Source: Deltaproteobacteria bacterium
GTDB taxonomy: Bacteria > Desulfobacterota > Syntrophia > Syntrophales > Smithellaceae
Direction of reading: 5' to 3'
Length of the DNA: 34,238 nt
Assembly (NCBI GenBank): GCA_012729055.1
Contig: JAAYDW010000046.1
Coordinates: 1 to 34,238 of the forward strand
Shown here: positions 7,649-15,737 of the stretch, piece after piece
How the letters are laid out: each line of letters opens with the position of its first letter
Numbering within the stretch: position 1 is the first letter of the stretch
The notes under the pieces: generated by a model
Database searches by the model: none
Told to the model about the DNA's origin: nothing
What the model saw: only the letters and a program-made list of their open reading frames with translations
Position numbers and translations under genes: made by a program

Positions 7649-8509
7649 ATGGATTTGCGCGAGCGTTTTATCGAAACCAACGGCGTCAAACTGCACGTCA
7701 TGGAAGCGGGCCCGGAAGACGGCCCGATGATTTTGTTCCTGCACGGCTTTCCGGAATTCTGGTGGGCCTGGCGCAAACAGCTGCCTTACTTTGCGGACAA
7801 GGGCTATCGGGTCGTGGCGCCGGATCAGCGCGGCTACAACCTGAGCGACAAGCCCGAGGGCGTCGCCGCTTACAATATCGACAAACTGGCAAAAGACATG
7901 ATCGGCCTTTTGGACGCTTACGGCCAGAAGCAGGTTTATTTGGTCGGCCACGACTGGGGCGCGTCCGTGTCCTGGTGGCTTGCGCTCAAGTATCCCGACC
8001 GTTTTCGCAAGCTGGTGATTCTCAACGTGCCGCATCCCAAGATCATGGCGAAAAACGTCTTCACCAACACGGCGCAGATGCAGCGCAGCTGGTACATTTT
8101 CTATTTCCAGATTCCCGGCGCGGTGGACCGTCTGGCTGCCGCCGGCGACTACGAGTGGGTCTTGCAGCTCATCACGACATCCGCCAATCCCGGAACCTTT
8201 TCGCCCGCGGAGCTCGAGGAGTACCGCAAGGCGTTCCGTCAGCCCGGCGCCTTTACCGCGATGGTCAACTGGTACCGCGCCATGATCCAGACGCAGTCCG
8301 AACCGCCCCGGAGCTTCGACGTCACGGTCCCGATGATCCTCATGTGGGGGGAAGAAGACGTCGCCATGCTCACGGAGATGGCGGATCAGAGCATGCGTTA
8401 CTGCAAAGAGGGCCGGCTCATCAAACTGTCCGGCGTCAGCCACTGGATTCAGCACGAAGCCGCGGACAAAGTGAACGCGCAGATTGCGGAATTCTTCGAA
8501 CAGAAGTGA
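7649..8509 (+). CDS. Soluble epoxide hydrolase-like alpha/beta hydrolase
   Basis: A 286-aa enzyme with the full soluble epoxide hydrolase signature. It has HGFPEFWW (32-39) and nucleophile D102 in GHDWGA. Two cap tyrosines are present, Y152 (YFQIPG) and Y209 (NWYRAM), which polarise the epoxide oxygen in the family. The acid is probably D237 (WGEEDV) and the base H265 (SHWIQHE). It would hydrolyse an epoxide to a vicinal diol through an Asp ester. The start has a strong AAGGAGG. It follows its paralogue by 100 bp and ends just before a bidirectional terminator. An epoxide hydrolase in an apparent anaerobe is unexpected; dehalogenase or other ester chemistry is the alternative. Confidence 0.88.
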   Translation: MDLRERFIETNGVKLHVMEAGPEDGPMILFLHGFPEFWWAWRKQLPYFADKGYRVVAPDQRGYNLSDKPEGVAAYNIDKLAKDMIGLLDAYGQKQVYLVGHDWGASVSWWLALKYPDRFRKLVILNVPHPKIMAKNVFTNTAQMQRSWYIFYFQIPGAVDRLAAAGDYEWVLQLITTSANPGTFSPAELEEYRKAFRQPGAFTAMVNWYRAMIQTQSEPPRSFDVTVPMILMWGEEDVAMLTEMADQSMRYCKEGRLIKLSGVSHWIQHEAADKVNAQIAEFFEQK

Positions 8510-8530
8510 TTTGATTTTTTAAGCTGAGAT

Positions 8531-8560
8531 AAAAAAGGCGTCCCGAGGGACGCCTTTTTT
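8531..8560. terminator. Bidirectional intrinsic terminator
   Basis: AAAAAAGGCGTCCC (8531-8544) is perfectly complementary to GGGACGCCTTTTTT (8547-8560) around a GA loop. It closes the two-hydrolase unit; the A and T tracts make it functional in both directions. Confidence 0.95.
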
Positions 8561-8779
8561 ATTGTGCGCCCGGCACTCCCCATTTTCTGCCGGAGGCCTG
8601 TCAGGGGAATCTTGGCCCGGAAGGATAAAAATGTATTTACGCCGACCTCTGCGTTCGCTATAATTCGCCGCGCCGCGGAGATCTGCGGCGGCGTTTCATC
8701 GCCAAGACTTAAAAGCGCGTTTCGGATGCCTTTGCCGACGTCCGGTGAAGATAACCGTCGAAGAAAAGAGGGAAAGGTA

Positions 8780-9709
8780 ATGAACGTCCAGCCCATCAGG
8801 CGGTGCAGCGCCCGCGGCCGGTTTCCGGCCGGGCGGCACCTGGTCCTCGCGTGCTTCTTTTTTTTCCTGGTTGCCGCCGGGCCGCCGGCCCAGGCCCAGC
8901 CTTCCTGGCCTGTGGTGGTTCTTTCGGCGGACGGAACGCCGATTTCCTGCGAGGTGTCCGGTGAGGGAGAACCGACGCTGATTTTTGTCCACGGCTGGAG
9001 CTGCGATGCGCGCTACTGGCGGGAGCAGGCGCCCTATTTTTCCCGGAACCATCGCGTCGTCCTGCTCGATCTGGCCGGCCACGGCCATTCGGGAATGGCG
9101 CGCCGGCGCTATACCATGCGGTCCTTCGGCGAGGATGTTCGCGCGGTCGCCGAAGCGGCGGGCGGCAAAAAAATCGTTCTCGTCGGCCACTCGATGGGCG
9201 GTTCCGTGATTGCCGAAGCAGCCCGGCTTCTCCCGGGGCGCGTGGTCGGCCTCATCGGCGTCGATACGCTGGAAAACATCGAATATCCGCTGACCCGCCG
9301 GGCATTTCAAAAGATGATCGCACCGCTGCGAAAAAACTTTCCGGAAGGGACAAGGCAGTTTGTCCAACCGATGCTGGCGCCCGACGGCGACCCGAAGCTT
9401 AGCGAGTGGATTCTTTCCGACATGGCGGCCGGGCCGCGGGCCGTGGGGCTTAGCGCCATGGAGGAGATGATGCGGCAGTACATCACCGGCGAGGCGGCGA
9501 AAATATTCGAAGAGGTCCGCGTGCCGGTCGTTTGCGTGAACGCCGATGCGTGGCCCGTCAACGCGGAAGCCAACCGGCGGCATATGCTTTCCTTTGACGC
9601 CATCATCCTGCCGAAAGCGGATCATTTCCTGATGCTGAACCGGCCGGAGGAATTCAACCGGGCGCTGGAAAAAGCCGTCCGCATGATTATGGAAAAAGCC
9701 GGCAAGTGA
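8780..9709 (+). CDS. Exported serine alpha/beta hydrolase
   Basis: A 309-aa protein with a long Sec-type signal peptide. A basic N-region precedes hydrophobic LVLACFFFFLVAA, with probable cleavage after AQA near residue 39. The mature part is an alpha/beta hydrolase with HGWS (71-74), the nucleophile elbow GHSMGG (S138), a likely acid D256 (VNADAWP) and base H282 (ADHFLML). By family it is an esterase, lipase or acyl-transferring enzyme acting outside the cytoplasm. The ATG after GAGGGAAAGG was chosen because it gives the signal peptide a clean N-terminus; an in-frame start at 8564 would lie before it. Its Ser nucleophile separates it from the Asp-type hydrolases upstream. Confidence 0.88.
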   Translation: MNVQPIRRCSARGRFPAGRHLVLACFFFFLVAAGPPAQAQPSWPVVVLSADGTPISCEVSGEGEPTLIFVHGWSCDARYWREQAPYFSRNHRVVLLDLAGHGHSGMARRRYTMRSFGEDVRAVAEAAGGKKIVLVGHSMGGSVIAEAARLLPGRVVGLIGVDTLENIEYPLTRRAFQKMIAPLRKNFPEGTRQFVQPMLAPDGDPKLSEWILSDMAAGPRAVGLSAMEEMMRQYITGEAAKIFEEVRVPVVCVNADAWPVNAEANRRHMLSFDAIILPKADHFLMLNRPEEFNRALEKAVRMIMEKAGK

Positions 9710-9776
9710 AACGCCGGATCTGAAAAAGCCGCGGTGGAAGAGCGAAAGCCGCGCCGCCGGCAAAGGGAGGCTTGTA

Positions 9777-11096
9777 ATGCCGCAGGAAAAGGATTTCCCC
9801 GATTTCGGAACCGATCTGGTCTACTTCAACCGGACCCGCCGGGAATTTCTCAAACTGGGATCGCTTGCCGTTGCCGGTTTGCTTCTGTCCGATGTCGTCC
9901 GTCCGTCGTTGTCCGCCGGCGCTTCTGTGCGGACGATGCGGTCCGATCGGGCCGTGGCGCTGGCGCTTAGGGACGCGGGCGCCCGCGTCGTCACGCACGT
10001 GCCGGCCACCGGCGCGGTGGCTGTTTTCGACGCGGTAAACGAGCTGGCGGGAACCAAGCCGGTCTATTCCTTTAACGAAGAGACCGCCTACAGCGTCGCC
10101 CACGGCGCGGCGCTTTCGGGCGCTCGTGCGGCCGCCGTGCTGAAAGCCCACGGCCTGGCCAAAGCGGCCAACAGCGTCATCGATTCCCTGACCCTCGGCA
10201 CGACGGGGGGCTTTGTCACGGTGGCGCTTGACGACCCGGAAGGCGCGCATTCCGACAATATCTTTCCGCTTCAGGATTTCCTGCGCGGCACGGGCATTCC
10301 GTTCAAGAGGGCGGGCCGCGAGACGATTTACGACGACGTGCTGGAATGCTTTTTGTGGTCCGAGAAGCTGACTGTTCCCGTGGTTCTTTTCGTCGATTCG
10401 CGCGAGCTTTCCCGCGAGCCGCCCGTTTTGCGCAAAACCCTGCCGCCGGTCAGCCGCCGGTACAGCCGCGACGCGCTGCGCCATGTGCTGTGTCCGCCGC
10501 TGGCGCCCTATCAGCGCCGTGTGCTGGAGGCAAAACTGGCCGGCAAAGACTGGCGAAGCATTTCCGAACCCGTCCTGCCGCCGGTTCCGCAGGGCCTGCC
10601 TGCCCTCTGGCGGCAGGCGGCGGCGCAGTTTGTCCCCGTTTTTGAGATCTTTCAGGCGCTGCGCGCGCAGATTGATTTTGTCGGCGGCGACACGGGGCTT
10701 TCCTCTCTGTTTGCCTTTCCGCCTTTTGCCTGCGTGGATGCGTGCAGCTACTACGGCGGCAGTCTGCCGCTCGCGATCGGCGCTTTTCTGGGCGGCCCAA
10801 AGCGGGTCTGGGCGGTGACGGGAGATTACGCATTTCTGGCCGCCGGCCATCTGGGATTGATCGAGGCGCAGGCGCACCGGATTCCCCTGAAAGTGCTGAT
10901 TCTGGACAACGGCCGCGCGATGGCCACCGGCGGCCAGCCTGTTCCCGAAGGTCTGCTGGAGCGGGTGCTGGGCGGCTGGACGTCCTTTGTCCGCCGCATC
11001 GACACGCCCGCCGACCCGAGCGCCGTGCGGGAAGCTTTGAGCCGCGCCCAGGCCTCGCAACGGCTGGAAATCGTGCACGCCGTATTCCGCGGTTAA
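9777..11096 (+). CDS. Thiamine diphosphate-dependent enzyme, indolepyruvate oxidoreductase alpha-like, with Tat signal
   Basis: A 439-aa ThDP-enzyme homologue. Residues 18-47 form a textbook twin-arginine signal: TRREFLK with R21-R22, a hydrophobic stretch (GSLAVAGLLL) and a possible cleavage near SAG (46-48). The mature protein has the N-terminal PYR-type domain, with the E101/E102 activating-Glu region in FNEETAYSVAHGAA. The C-terminal ThDP domain has GD (349-350, VTGDYAFLAAG) and ILDNGRAMATGGQP (375-388), close to the IorA ILDN...AMTGHQP segment. The C-terminal ferredoxin domain of IorA is absent and no beta subunit is nearby. It follows the exported hydrolase by 67 bp. Export of a ThDP enzyme with an intact cofactor motif is very unusual; a Tat signal would allow cofactor-loaded export. 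The reaction is unknown. Confidence 0.82.
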   Translation: MPQEKDFPDFGTDLVYFNRTRREFLKLGSLAVAGLLLSDVVRPSLSAGASVRTMRSDRAVALALRDAGARVVTHVPATGAVAVFDAVNELAGTKPVYSFNEETAYSVAHGAALSGARAAAVLKAHGLAKAANSVIDSLTLGTTGGFVTVALDDPEGAHSDNIFPLQDFLRGTGIPFKRAGRETIYDDVLECFLWSEKLTVPVVLFVDSRELSREPPVLRKTLPPVSRRYSRDALRHVLCPPLAPYQRRVLEAKLAGKDWRSISEPVLPPVPQGLPALWRQAAAQFVPVFEIFQALRAQIDFVGGDTGLSSLFAFPPFACVDACSYYGGSLPLAIGAFLGGPKRVWAVTGDYAFLAAGHLGLIEAQAHRIPLKVLILDNGRAMATGGQPVPEGLLERVLGGWTSFVRRIDTPADPSAVREALSRAQASQRLEIVHAVFRG

Positions 11097-11130
11097 ACGC
11101 GCGGACGGTTCGATTGCCGGATCAGCCGCC

Positions 11131-11153
11131 GCGCCGCGGCGCCCCGGTTTTTT
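11131..11153 (+). terminator. Probable intrinsic terminator after the ThDP-type gene
   Basis: A perfect 12-bp GC palindrome (11131-11142, GCGCCGCGGCGC) within a larger GC-rich fold is followed by CCCGG and six Ts (11148-11153). The stem geometry is not ideal, so efficiency is uncertain. Confidence 0.5.
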
Positions 11154-11218
11154 AAATTAAACGTCGACGGCAGGCGGGTAATGCCTGCGGACGAATTATC
11201 GCATTAAGGAGGATGCAG

Positions 11219-11800
11219 ATGAAAAAAGCGACAGGATTGATTGTGGTGGCGGTATTGCTGCTGGCAGCGGCGGCGCTGGCGGCCCCGCCGGCCAGGATTC
11301 CGGCGATGGGGCGGACGGTTTACTCGCAGATGGACGCCAACGGCGACGCTCTCGTGACGGTAGCGGAGCACGCGGCTTTCTGGCAGGGGCGCTTCAAGGA
11401 CATCGATGCGGATCATGACGGCAAAGTGACGGCGGCCGAGTTTGCCGCCGCGACCAAGGAATTTTTCGGCGACATGGATGCGGACAAGGACGGAAAGCTT
11501 GTCGCCAAGGAATATCTCGCCTTCTGGTGCGGCCCCAAGGCGACGGTTCCCGATAAAGTCAAGGCGTCGAAAAAGCCCAAAAAGCTGGATGCCGACAAAA
11601 ACGGTCAGATCGGCGACGATGAGTGCATCGTTTTCTGGCAGGCCAACTTTTTCGACATCGACTCCAATCATGACGGCAAGATCACCACGGAAGAATTTCT
11701 GGCGGCCATGTCCCGGCGATTCAAGGAAATCGACAAGGACAGAAACGGCTATGTTGCCATTGAAGAGCACACGATCTTCCAGGCGGGCCAGGTGAAATAA
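11219..11800 (+). CDS. Exported six-EF-hand calcium-binding protein
   Basis: A 193-aa protein with a Sec signal peptide (hydrophobic residues about 6-22, cleavage near ALAA). Six EF-hand loops start at D39, D63, D87, D124, D148 and D172, each with Asp at positions 1 and 3, Gly at 6 and Glu at 12 (for example DADHDGKVTAAE). The spacing is 24, 24, 37, 24 and 24, so the protein is an internal duplication of a three-EF-hand unit offset by 85 residues. Single cysteines C104 and C136 sit near the junction. The start chosen is the second ATG, 6 nt after AAGGAGG. A periplasmic or extracellular Ca2+ buffer or sensor role is inferred. A strong terminator follows. Confidence 0.9.
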   Translation: MKKATGLIVVAVLLLAAAALAAPPARIPAMGRTVYSQMDANGDALVTVAEHAAFWQGRFKDIDADHDGKVTAAEFAAATKEFFGDMDADKDGKLVAKEYLAFWCGPKATVPDKVKASKKPKKLDADKNGQIGDDECIVFWQANFFDIDSNHDGKITTEEFLAAMSRRFKEIDKDRNGYVAIEEHTIFQAGQVK

Positions 11801-11819
11801 GCGGAACGTTATCCGGACG

Positions 11820-11850
11820 GAAAGGCGGACGGGTTCCGCCTTTCTTTTTT
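11820..11850 (+). terminator. Intrinsic terminator after the EF-hand gene
   Basis: The stem GAAAGGCGGA (11820-11829) / TCCGCCTTTC (11835-11844) with a 5-nt loop is followed by TTTTTT. Confidence 0.92.
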
Positions 11851-12006
11851 GCCGCGGACCCGCCGGAGGCCCGCAGGCTTAACGAGACAGGCGCGTGTCT
11901 TGATGCGGCGCGCTTCGCAAAAGACTTCATTTGACTCGGAGGGGAGAAACGTCTATCGTAGGCGTCAGGCCGGCGGCAGCAGTGTAAAGAAGGAGGCGCA
12001 TCTCAC

Positions 12007-13443
12007 GTGAAAACCATTGTGGAACAGTTGGATCCCATTTTCAAACCCAGATCGATCGCGGTGATCGGAGCGTCACAAAGCCACGCCAAGTGGGGATTTC
12101 GGATGATGAACCGTCCGGCGCGCACCGGCTATCGCGGGGCGATTTACCCCGTCAACCGCACGGGAGAGGCCATCGGGCAACTGCCCGGGTATAAAAGCGT
12201 TCTGGATATTCCGGACGCCGTCGATCTTGCCGTCATTACGGTTCCCGCGCGACAGATTCCGTCGGTCATGAAAGAGTGCGCGGAAAAGGGCGTCCGGGGC
12301 GTCGTTCTGATCACCGCCGGATTTGCCGAGATCGGGCCGGAAGGAAAAATCCTGGAAGACAAAGTGGTCGCGGTCGCGCGGAAAGCGGGCATCCGTTTTG
12401 TGGGGCCCAACTGCATGGGCATCTGGAGCCGGGCGGGTCTGCTCTGCCTGTCTTTCGATAAAGCGCCCCAGGCGGGTCCCATTGCCTTTGTTTCCCAGAG
12501 CGGAACATTCGGCGTTTCTCTGTCGGAAATCGCCGGCGCCAAGGGATACGGCTTGAGCAAGTTCATCAGCATCGGCAATCAGGCGGATCTCACGGCGGCG
12601 GATTACCTGGAATACCTGGCTTCCGATGAAGAGACGAAGGTCCTGGTGTTTTACATCGAGGGATTCAAGGACGGCGAGCGGTTCATGAACCTGGCCCGGG
12701 AGGTGGTGAAGATAAAGCCCATCATCATTTACAAGGCCGGCCGCACACCGGCGGGGAGCAAGGCCACGCAGTCGCATACAGCCTCTCTGGCCGGCTCCGA
12801 CGAGATTTTTGACGCGGCCTGCCGGCAGGCAGGGCTGATTCGCGTACAAGAAACGCTGCACGCTTTCGATGTGGCGGAGGTCCTGGCCAGCCAGCCTCTT
12901 CCTCCCGGCCGGCGGGTTGCCATCCTGGGAAGCGGCGGACAGGGTGTGGTGACGGCCGATGCCTGCGCCGCCTTGGGGCTGGAAGTGCCCGAACTGGACG
13001 CCGACACGGTCCGGAGCCTGATGGAAGGCCTGCCGCCGCACGCGCCCCGACCGAACAATCCCGTGGATTTTGCGGGAAGCTCCCGCACCGGCCTGGAAGA
13101 AGCGGCGGTCGTGGAAAAACTGTTGCGCTGCGATTACATCGACGGCGTGATCTCCAACGTTCCGATCAATCCCGCGGCCTGGAGCGACATGTTCGGTTTT
13201 TCCGGTCTGCCCAGGCCGCTCCTCGACATGACCAGGAAGGCCATTGACGGCGCGGATTATTTCGCATCTCTGCCCGCGAAATACGGCAAGCCCATCATCA
13301 CGACGCGGTTTCGCAAGGTGGCCTACGACATGGTCATCGAGATCCTGCGGGGGGCGGGCATTCCGGTCTGCGATACGCCGGAAGAAGCGGCCCGCGCCAT
13401 GCACGCGCTGGTGCGATACGCGGAGATCAGAAAAAAAGCGTGA
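12007..13443 (+). CDS. ADP-forming acyl-CoA synthetase alpha-type subunit (CoA-binding and ligase-like domains)
   Basis: A 478-aa protein with the layout of the alpha subunit of NDP-forming acetyl/acyl-CoA synthetase. The CoA-binding Rossmann domain comes first (about 1-140, VIGASQS, FVGPNCMG). A succinyl-CoA-ligase-like domain follows, with SQSG (163-166), GNQAD (190-194) and the phospho-histidine loop SHTASLAG (H257). A third ligase-like domain spans about 300-478. These enzymes interconvert acyl-CoA + ADP + Pi with acid + CoA + ATP. The ATP-grasp (beta) half is absent from this ORF and from the window, so a distant partner is needed. The start is GTG with GGAGG about 11 nt upstream. The next gene begins 33 bp later and is probably co-transcribed. 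Confidence 0.87.
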   Translation: MKTIVEQLDPIFKPRSIAVIGASQSHAKWGFRMMNRPARTGYRGAIYPVNRTGEAIGQLPGYKSVLDIPDAVDLAVITVPARQIPSVMKECAEKGVRGVVLITAGFAEIGPEGKILEDKVVAVARKAGIRFVGPNCMGIWSRAGLLCLSFDKAPQAGPIAFVSQSGTFGVSLSEIAGAKGYGLSKFISIGNQADLTAADYLEYLASDEETKVLVFYIEGFKDGERFMNLAREVVKIKPIIIYKAGRTPAGSKATQSHTASLAGSDEIFDAACRQAGLIRVQETLHAFDVAEVLASQPLPPGRRVAILGSGGQGVVTADACAALGLEVPELDADTVRSLMEGLPPHAPRPNNPVDFAGSSRTGLEEAAVVEKLLRCDYIDGVISNVPINPAAWSDMFGFSGLPRPLLDMTRKAIDGADYFASLPAKYGKPIITTRFRKVAYDMVIEILRGAGIPVCDTPEEAARAMHALVRYAEIRKKA

Positions 13444-13476
13444 TCGCGCTGATTCGGCCGGCAGGGTACGGGGATC

Positions 13477-14367
13477 ATGATCGAGAAAATTAACGACAGA
13501 ATATCCATTTTTTTTACGGACGAGCCGTTCGGCCGGTCGAACGCCGTTTTGATTGACGACGACGTCCGCGTCATGATCGACAGCGGCGCGGGAAAAATTC
13601 TGGCAGAGGCAAGGCCCCAAAGCGTGGACGTGATGATCAATTCCCACTGCCACATCGACCACGTGTGGGACAACAGCCTGTTTGTCAATGCCCGGATCGT
13701 CGCTCATCCCCTGGAGAAGGAAAACTTCAAGGACCATGCGAAGATCGGGTCCATCGAAAACTGGAAGAAGTACATGCCGGAGGATCTGGATCAGATTCTG
13801 GCGCTCATGGGCGCGGCGAATCCCGCTTTTTTTGGCCGGTGGCGCATCGACGGCACCATCGACGAGGGAGACGTGATCGACGCCGGCCGGACGAAAATTC
13901 AGGTGCTGCACATGCCGGGTCATACAGCGGGCCACCTGACCTTCTTTTTTCCGGACGAAGGCCTGCTCTTCTGCGGCGACATCTGTCTGACCAAAGTCGG
14001 ACCCTGGTACGGAGACGGCGCCACGCCGGTCGATGCGTTCATTGCATCCATCGACCGAATCCTTGCGCTGAAGCCGGATCGCGTCGTTTCGGGGCACAAC
14101 AAGGAGGTTTTGTCCGCGCCCTTCATTCCCGGCGTGTTTGCCGAGTACCGGGAGCGGATTTTTCAGCGCGACGCCAGGATTCTTGCCGCGCTCCAGGAAA
14201 GCCCCGCCACGCTCGATGAGCTGGCAGCCCGCAAACTCATCTATCCCGCTCATCCATCGATTCTGGTCGTGTACTGGGAAAAGGCCATGATCGTGAAGCA
14301 CCTCGACCGGCTGATGACGCAGGGAGCGATCACCGGTGATGAACAGGGCCGCTACTTTGCGCTTTAG
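13477..14367 (+). CDS. MBL-fold metallohydrolase
   Basis: A 296-aa metallo-beta-lactamase-fold hydrolase with a complete dinuclear metal site: H57, H59, D61 and H62 (SHCHIDH), H149 (MPGHTAGH), D168 (CGDIC) and H207 (SGHN). A C-terminal helical, winged-helix-like part (about 210-296, TLDELAARKLIY onward) resembles the LACTB2-like subgroup. The family includes thioesterases, glyoxalase II and lactonases. Next to an acyl-CoA synthetase subunit, acyl-CoA or thioester hydrolysis is a reasonable but unproven idea. There is no signal peptide, so it is cytoplasmic. It converges with the Ntn amidase gene. Confidence 0.88.
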   Translation: MIEKINDRISIFFTDEPFGRSNAVLIDDDVRVMIDSGAGKILAEARPQSVDVMINSHCHIDHVWDNSLFVNARIVAHPLEKENFKDHAKIGSIENWKKYMPEDLDQILALMGAANPAFFGRWRIDGTIDEGDVIDAGRTKIQVLHMPGHTAGHLTFFFPDEGLLFCGDICLTKVGPWYGDGATPVDAFIASIDRILALKPDRVVSGHNKEVLSAPFIPGVFAEYRERIFQRDARILAALQESPATLDELAARKLIYPAHPSILVVYWEKAMIVKHLDRLMTQGAITGDEQGRYFAL

Positions 14368-14476
14368 CTGAAAACGGCCGGCGCTCTTGTGTGCCCCCGC
14401 GTAACTCCGGACGACGCCATGGCCGGCGACAATGCTGCTGCCGCGGACGAGCAGCTTTGCCGCAGGCGCGATCGGC

Positions 14477-15583
14477 TTATTTGGCTCTGTCCGTGATATC
14501 GATCACGAGTTCCTTGTCGGCGAACATGGCGATCGTTTTGACCTTGGCTGCGTCGAAATTCAGCTTTTTCAAATCGATTTTGCGCAGATTGAAATTATCG
14601 TAGGTGCGATAATAGTACACGCGGTTGGTCAGGTCGCGGAAGGCCGACCACTGGGTGGTTTCGCTGGCCGTGATTTTGCCGCTCTTGTCCCGGTCCACCG
14701 CCATGCCGCGGACGATGTGCAGCGAACTGATGACATGCTGGGCGAGATTGAGCAGACTTTCGGCGTTTTCCGCCTGATCGGCGAACTTCAGGGTGACGGC
14801 CATGCGGACAAAACGCGACGGCGGAGTGAGGTCGCCCGGCAGGCCGAACATGCCGGCGCCGTGTCCGGTTGATGCGTAGGTTTTTCCGCCGAACGCAGAA
14901 GGAGGAATCTGGTCGTTGGACATGCCGACGTAATTGCGCAAATTTGTAAGCATCCAGGGGAAATTGGGGGCGTTGGTCATAACGCCCAGGGGATTGTCGT
15001 AGATGCGGACCTCTCCCTGCTCGTACTCGATGACGGCGCAATCGCCTTTTGCGTCATGCAGGATGAAGTGGCCGGGCAGGACCGCGCCGCCCAGTTCCGG
15101 ATTCTTGTGGCCGAAAACTCTGACTTTGGCGATCGCCTGGACGGCTTCCCGGACGGTGCCGAAACTGCCCAGAACCCAGGAGCCGAAAACGATGTTGGCG
15201 AGCGCCGGTGCCTTATCCTTCGGAGCGACGGTCTGCCACTGCATGTCGCTGTCGTACCACAGGAGGCTGAAAGACAGCCCCGCTTCGTTAAGGCCGTCGC
15301 TGATGCCGTCTTCCTTGCCCATCACATTGTTCGCGACGTAGCCGTATTTCGTCCGCCATTGCAGGCCGGAAATTCCTGCGGGGGCCGGGCTCGTGAAGCT
15401 TTTATTGCGGGGAACAACGATCATTGCATAGCCCATGTCGTGGCCGAACTCCATGGTCCGGCCGCTGATGAGCGTTCCGTCCTTCGCCGCGACGCTGAAA
15501 ACGGAGCAGGCGCCGGCATCCGTTCCGACGGCGCAGACGGCGAGAAAAATCAACAGCATTCCAAAAATTTTAAATTTTTTCAT
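14477..15583 (-). CDS. Exported Ntn hydrolase, choloylglycine hydrolase/penicillin V acylase family
   Basis: A 368-aa linear-amide C-N hydrolase. A signal peptide (MKKFKIFGMLLIFLAVCAVG, residues 1-20, then TDAGA) is followed directly by C26. Cleavage would therefore expose the N-terminal cysteine nucleophile (CSVFSVAA), as in Gram-negative members of this family. Other conserved residues are R42 (GRTMEF), N204/N207 (NAPNF) and R257 (SRFVR). Residues 297-308 (DRDKSGKITASE) make a perfect EF-hand loop. The ATG at 15583 follows TAAGGAGGA; longer in-frame starts lack a signal peptide. The substrate could be a bile-salt-like, N-acyl amino acid or acyl-homoserine-lactone amide. It is oriented against its neighbours. 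Confidence 0.9.
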   Translation of the reverse strand: MKKFKIFGMLLIFLAVCAVGTDAGACSVFSVAAKDGTLISGRTMEFGHDMGYAMIVVPRNKSFTSPAPAGISGLQWRTKYGYVANNVMGKEDGISDGLNEAGLSFSLLWYDSDMQWQTVAPKDKAPALANIVFGSWVLGSFGTVREAVQAIAKVRVFGHKNPELGGAVLPGHFILHDAKGDCAVIEYEQGEVRIYDNPLGVMTNAPNFPWMLTNLRNYVGMSNDQIPPSAFGGKTYASTGHGAGMFGLPGDLTPPSRFVRMAVTLKFADQAENAESLLNLAQHVISSLHIVRGMAVDRDKSGKITASETTQWSAFRDLTNRVYYYRTYDNFNLRKIDLKKLNFDAAKVKTIAMFADKELVIDITDRAK

Positions 15584-15737
15584 AAGCTTATCCTCCTTAA
15601 ACAAATTGATGAACAATCCTTGACTTCTGTGTGTATCATCGGTTTGTCGTGAAAAAACATTAACCGTCTCCGCCCAATTGTTCAAGAGGATTTGACGGGG
15701 TGAAAATCGTTAAGGCGGCATCGATAAGTTGCTTGAC

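Noticed and set aside
12073-14301. Minus-strand open frame of 742 codons
   Set aside because: It overlaps the acyl-CoA synthetase subunit and MBL genes, shows no domain, and has a composition typical of a GC shadow.
14368-14476. Terminator between the convergent MBL and Ntn amidase genes
   Set aside because: A GCTGCT/AGCAGC stem (14434-14455) is present but with a long loop and only three Ts; too weak to call.
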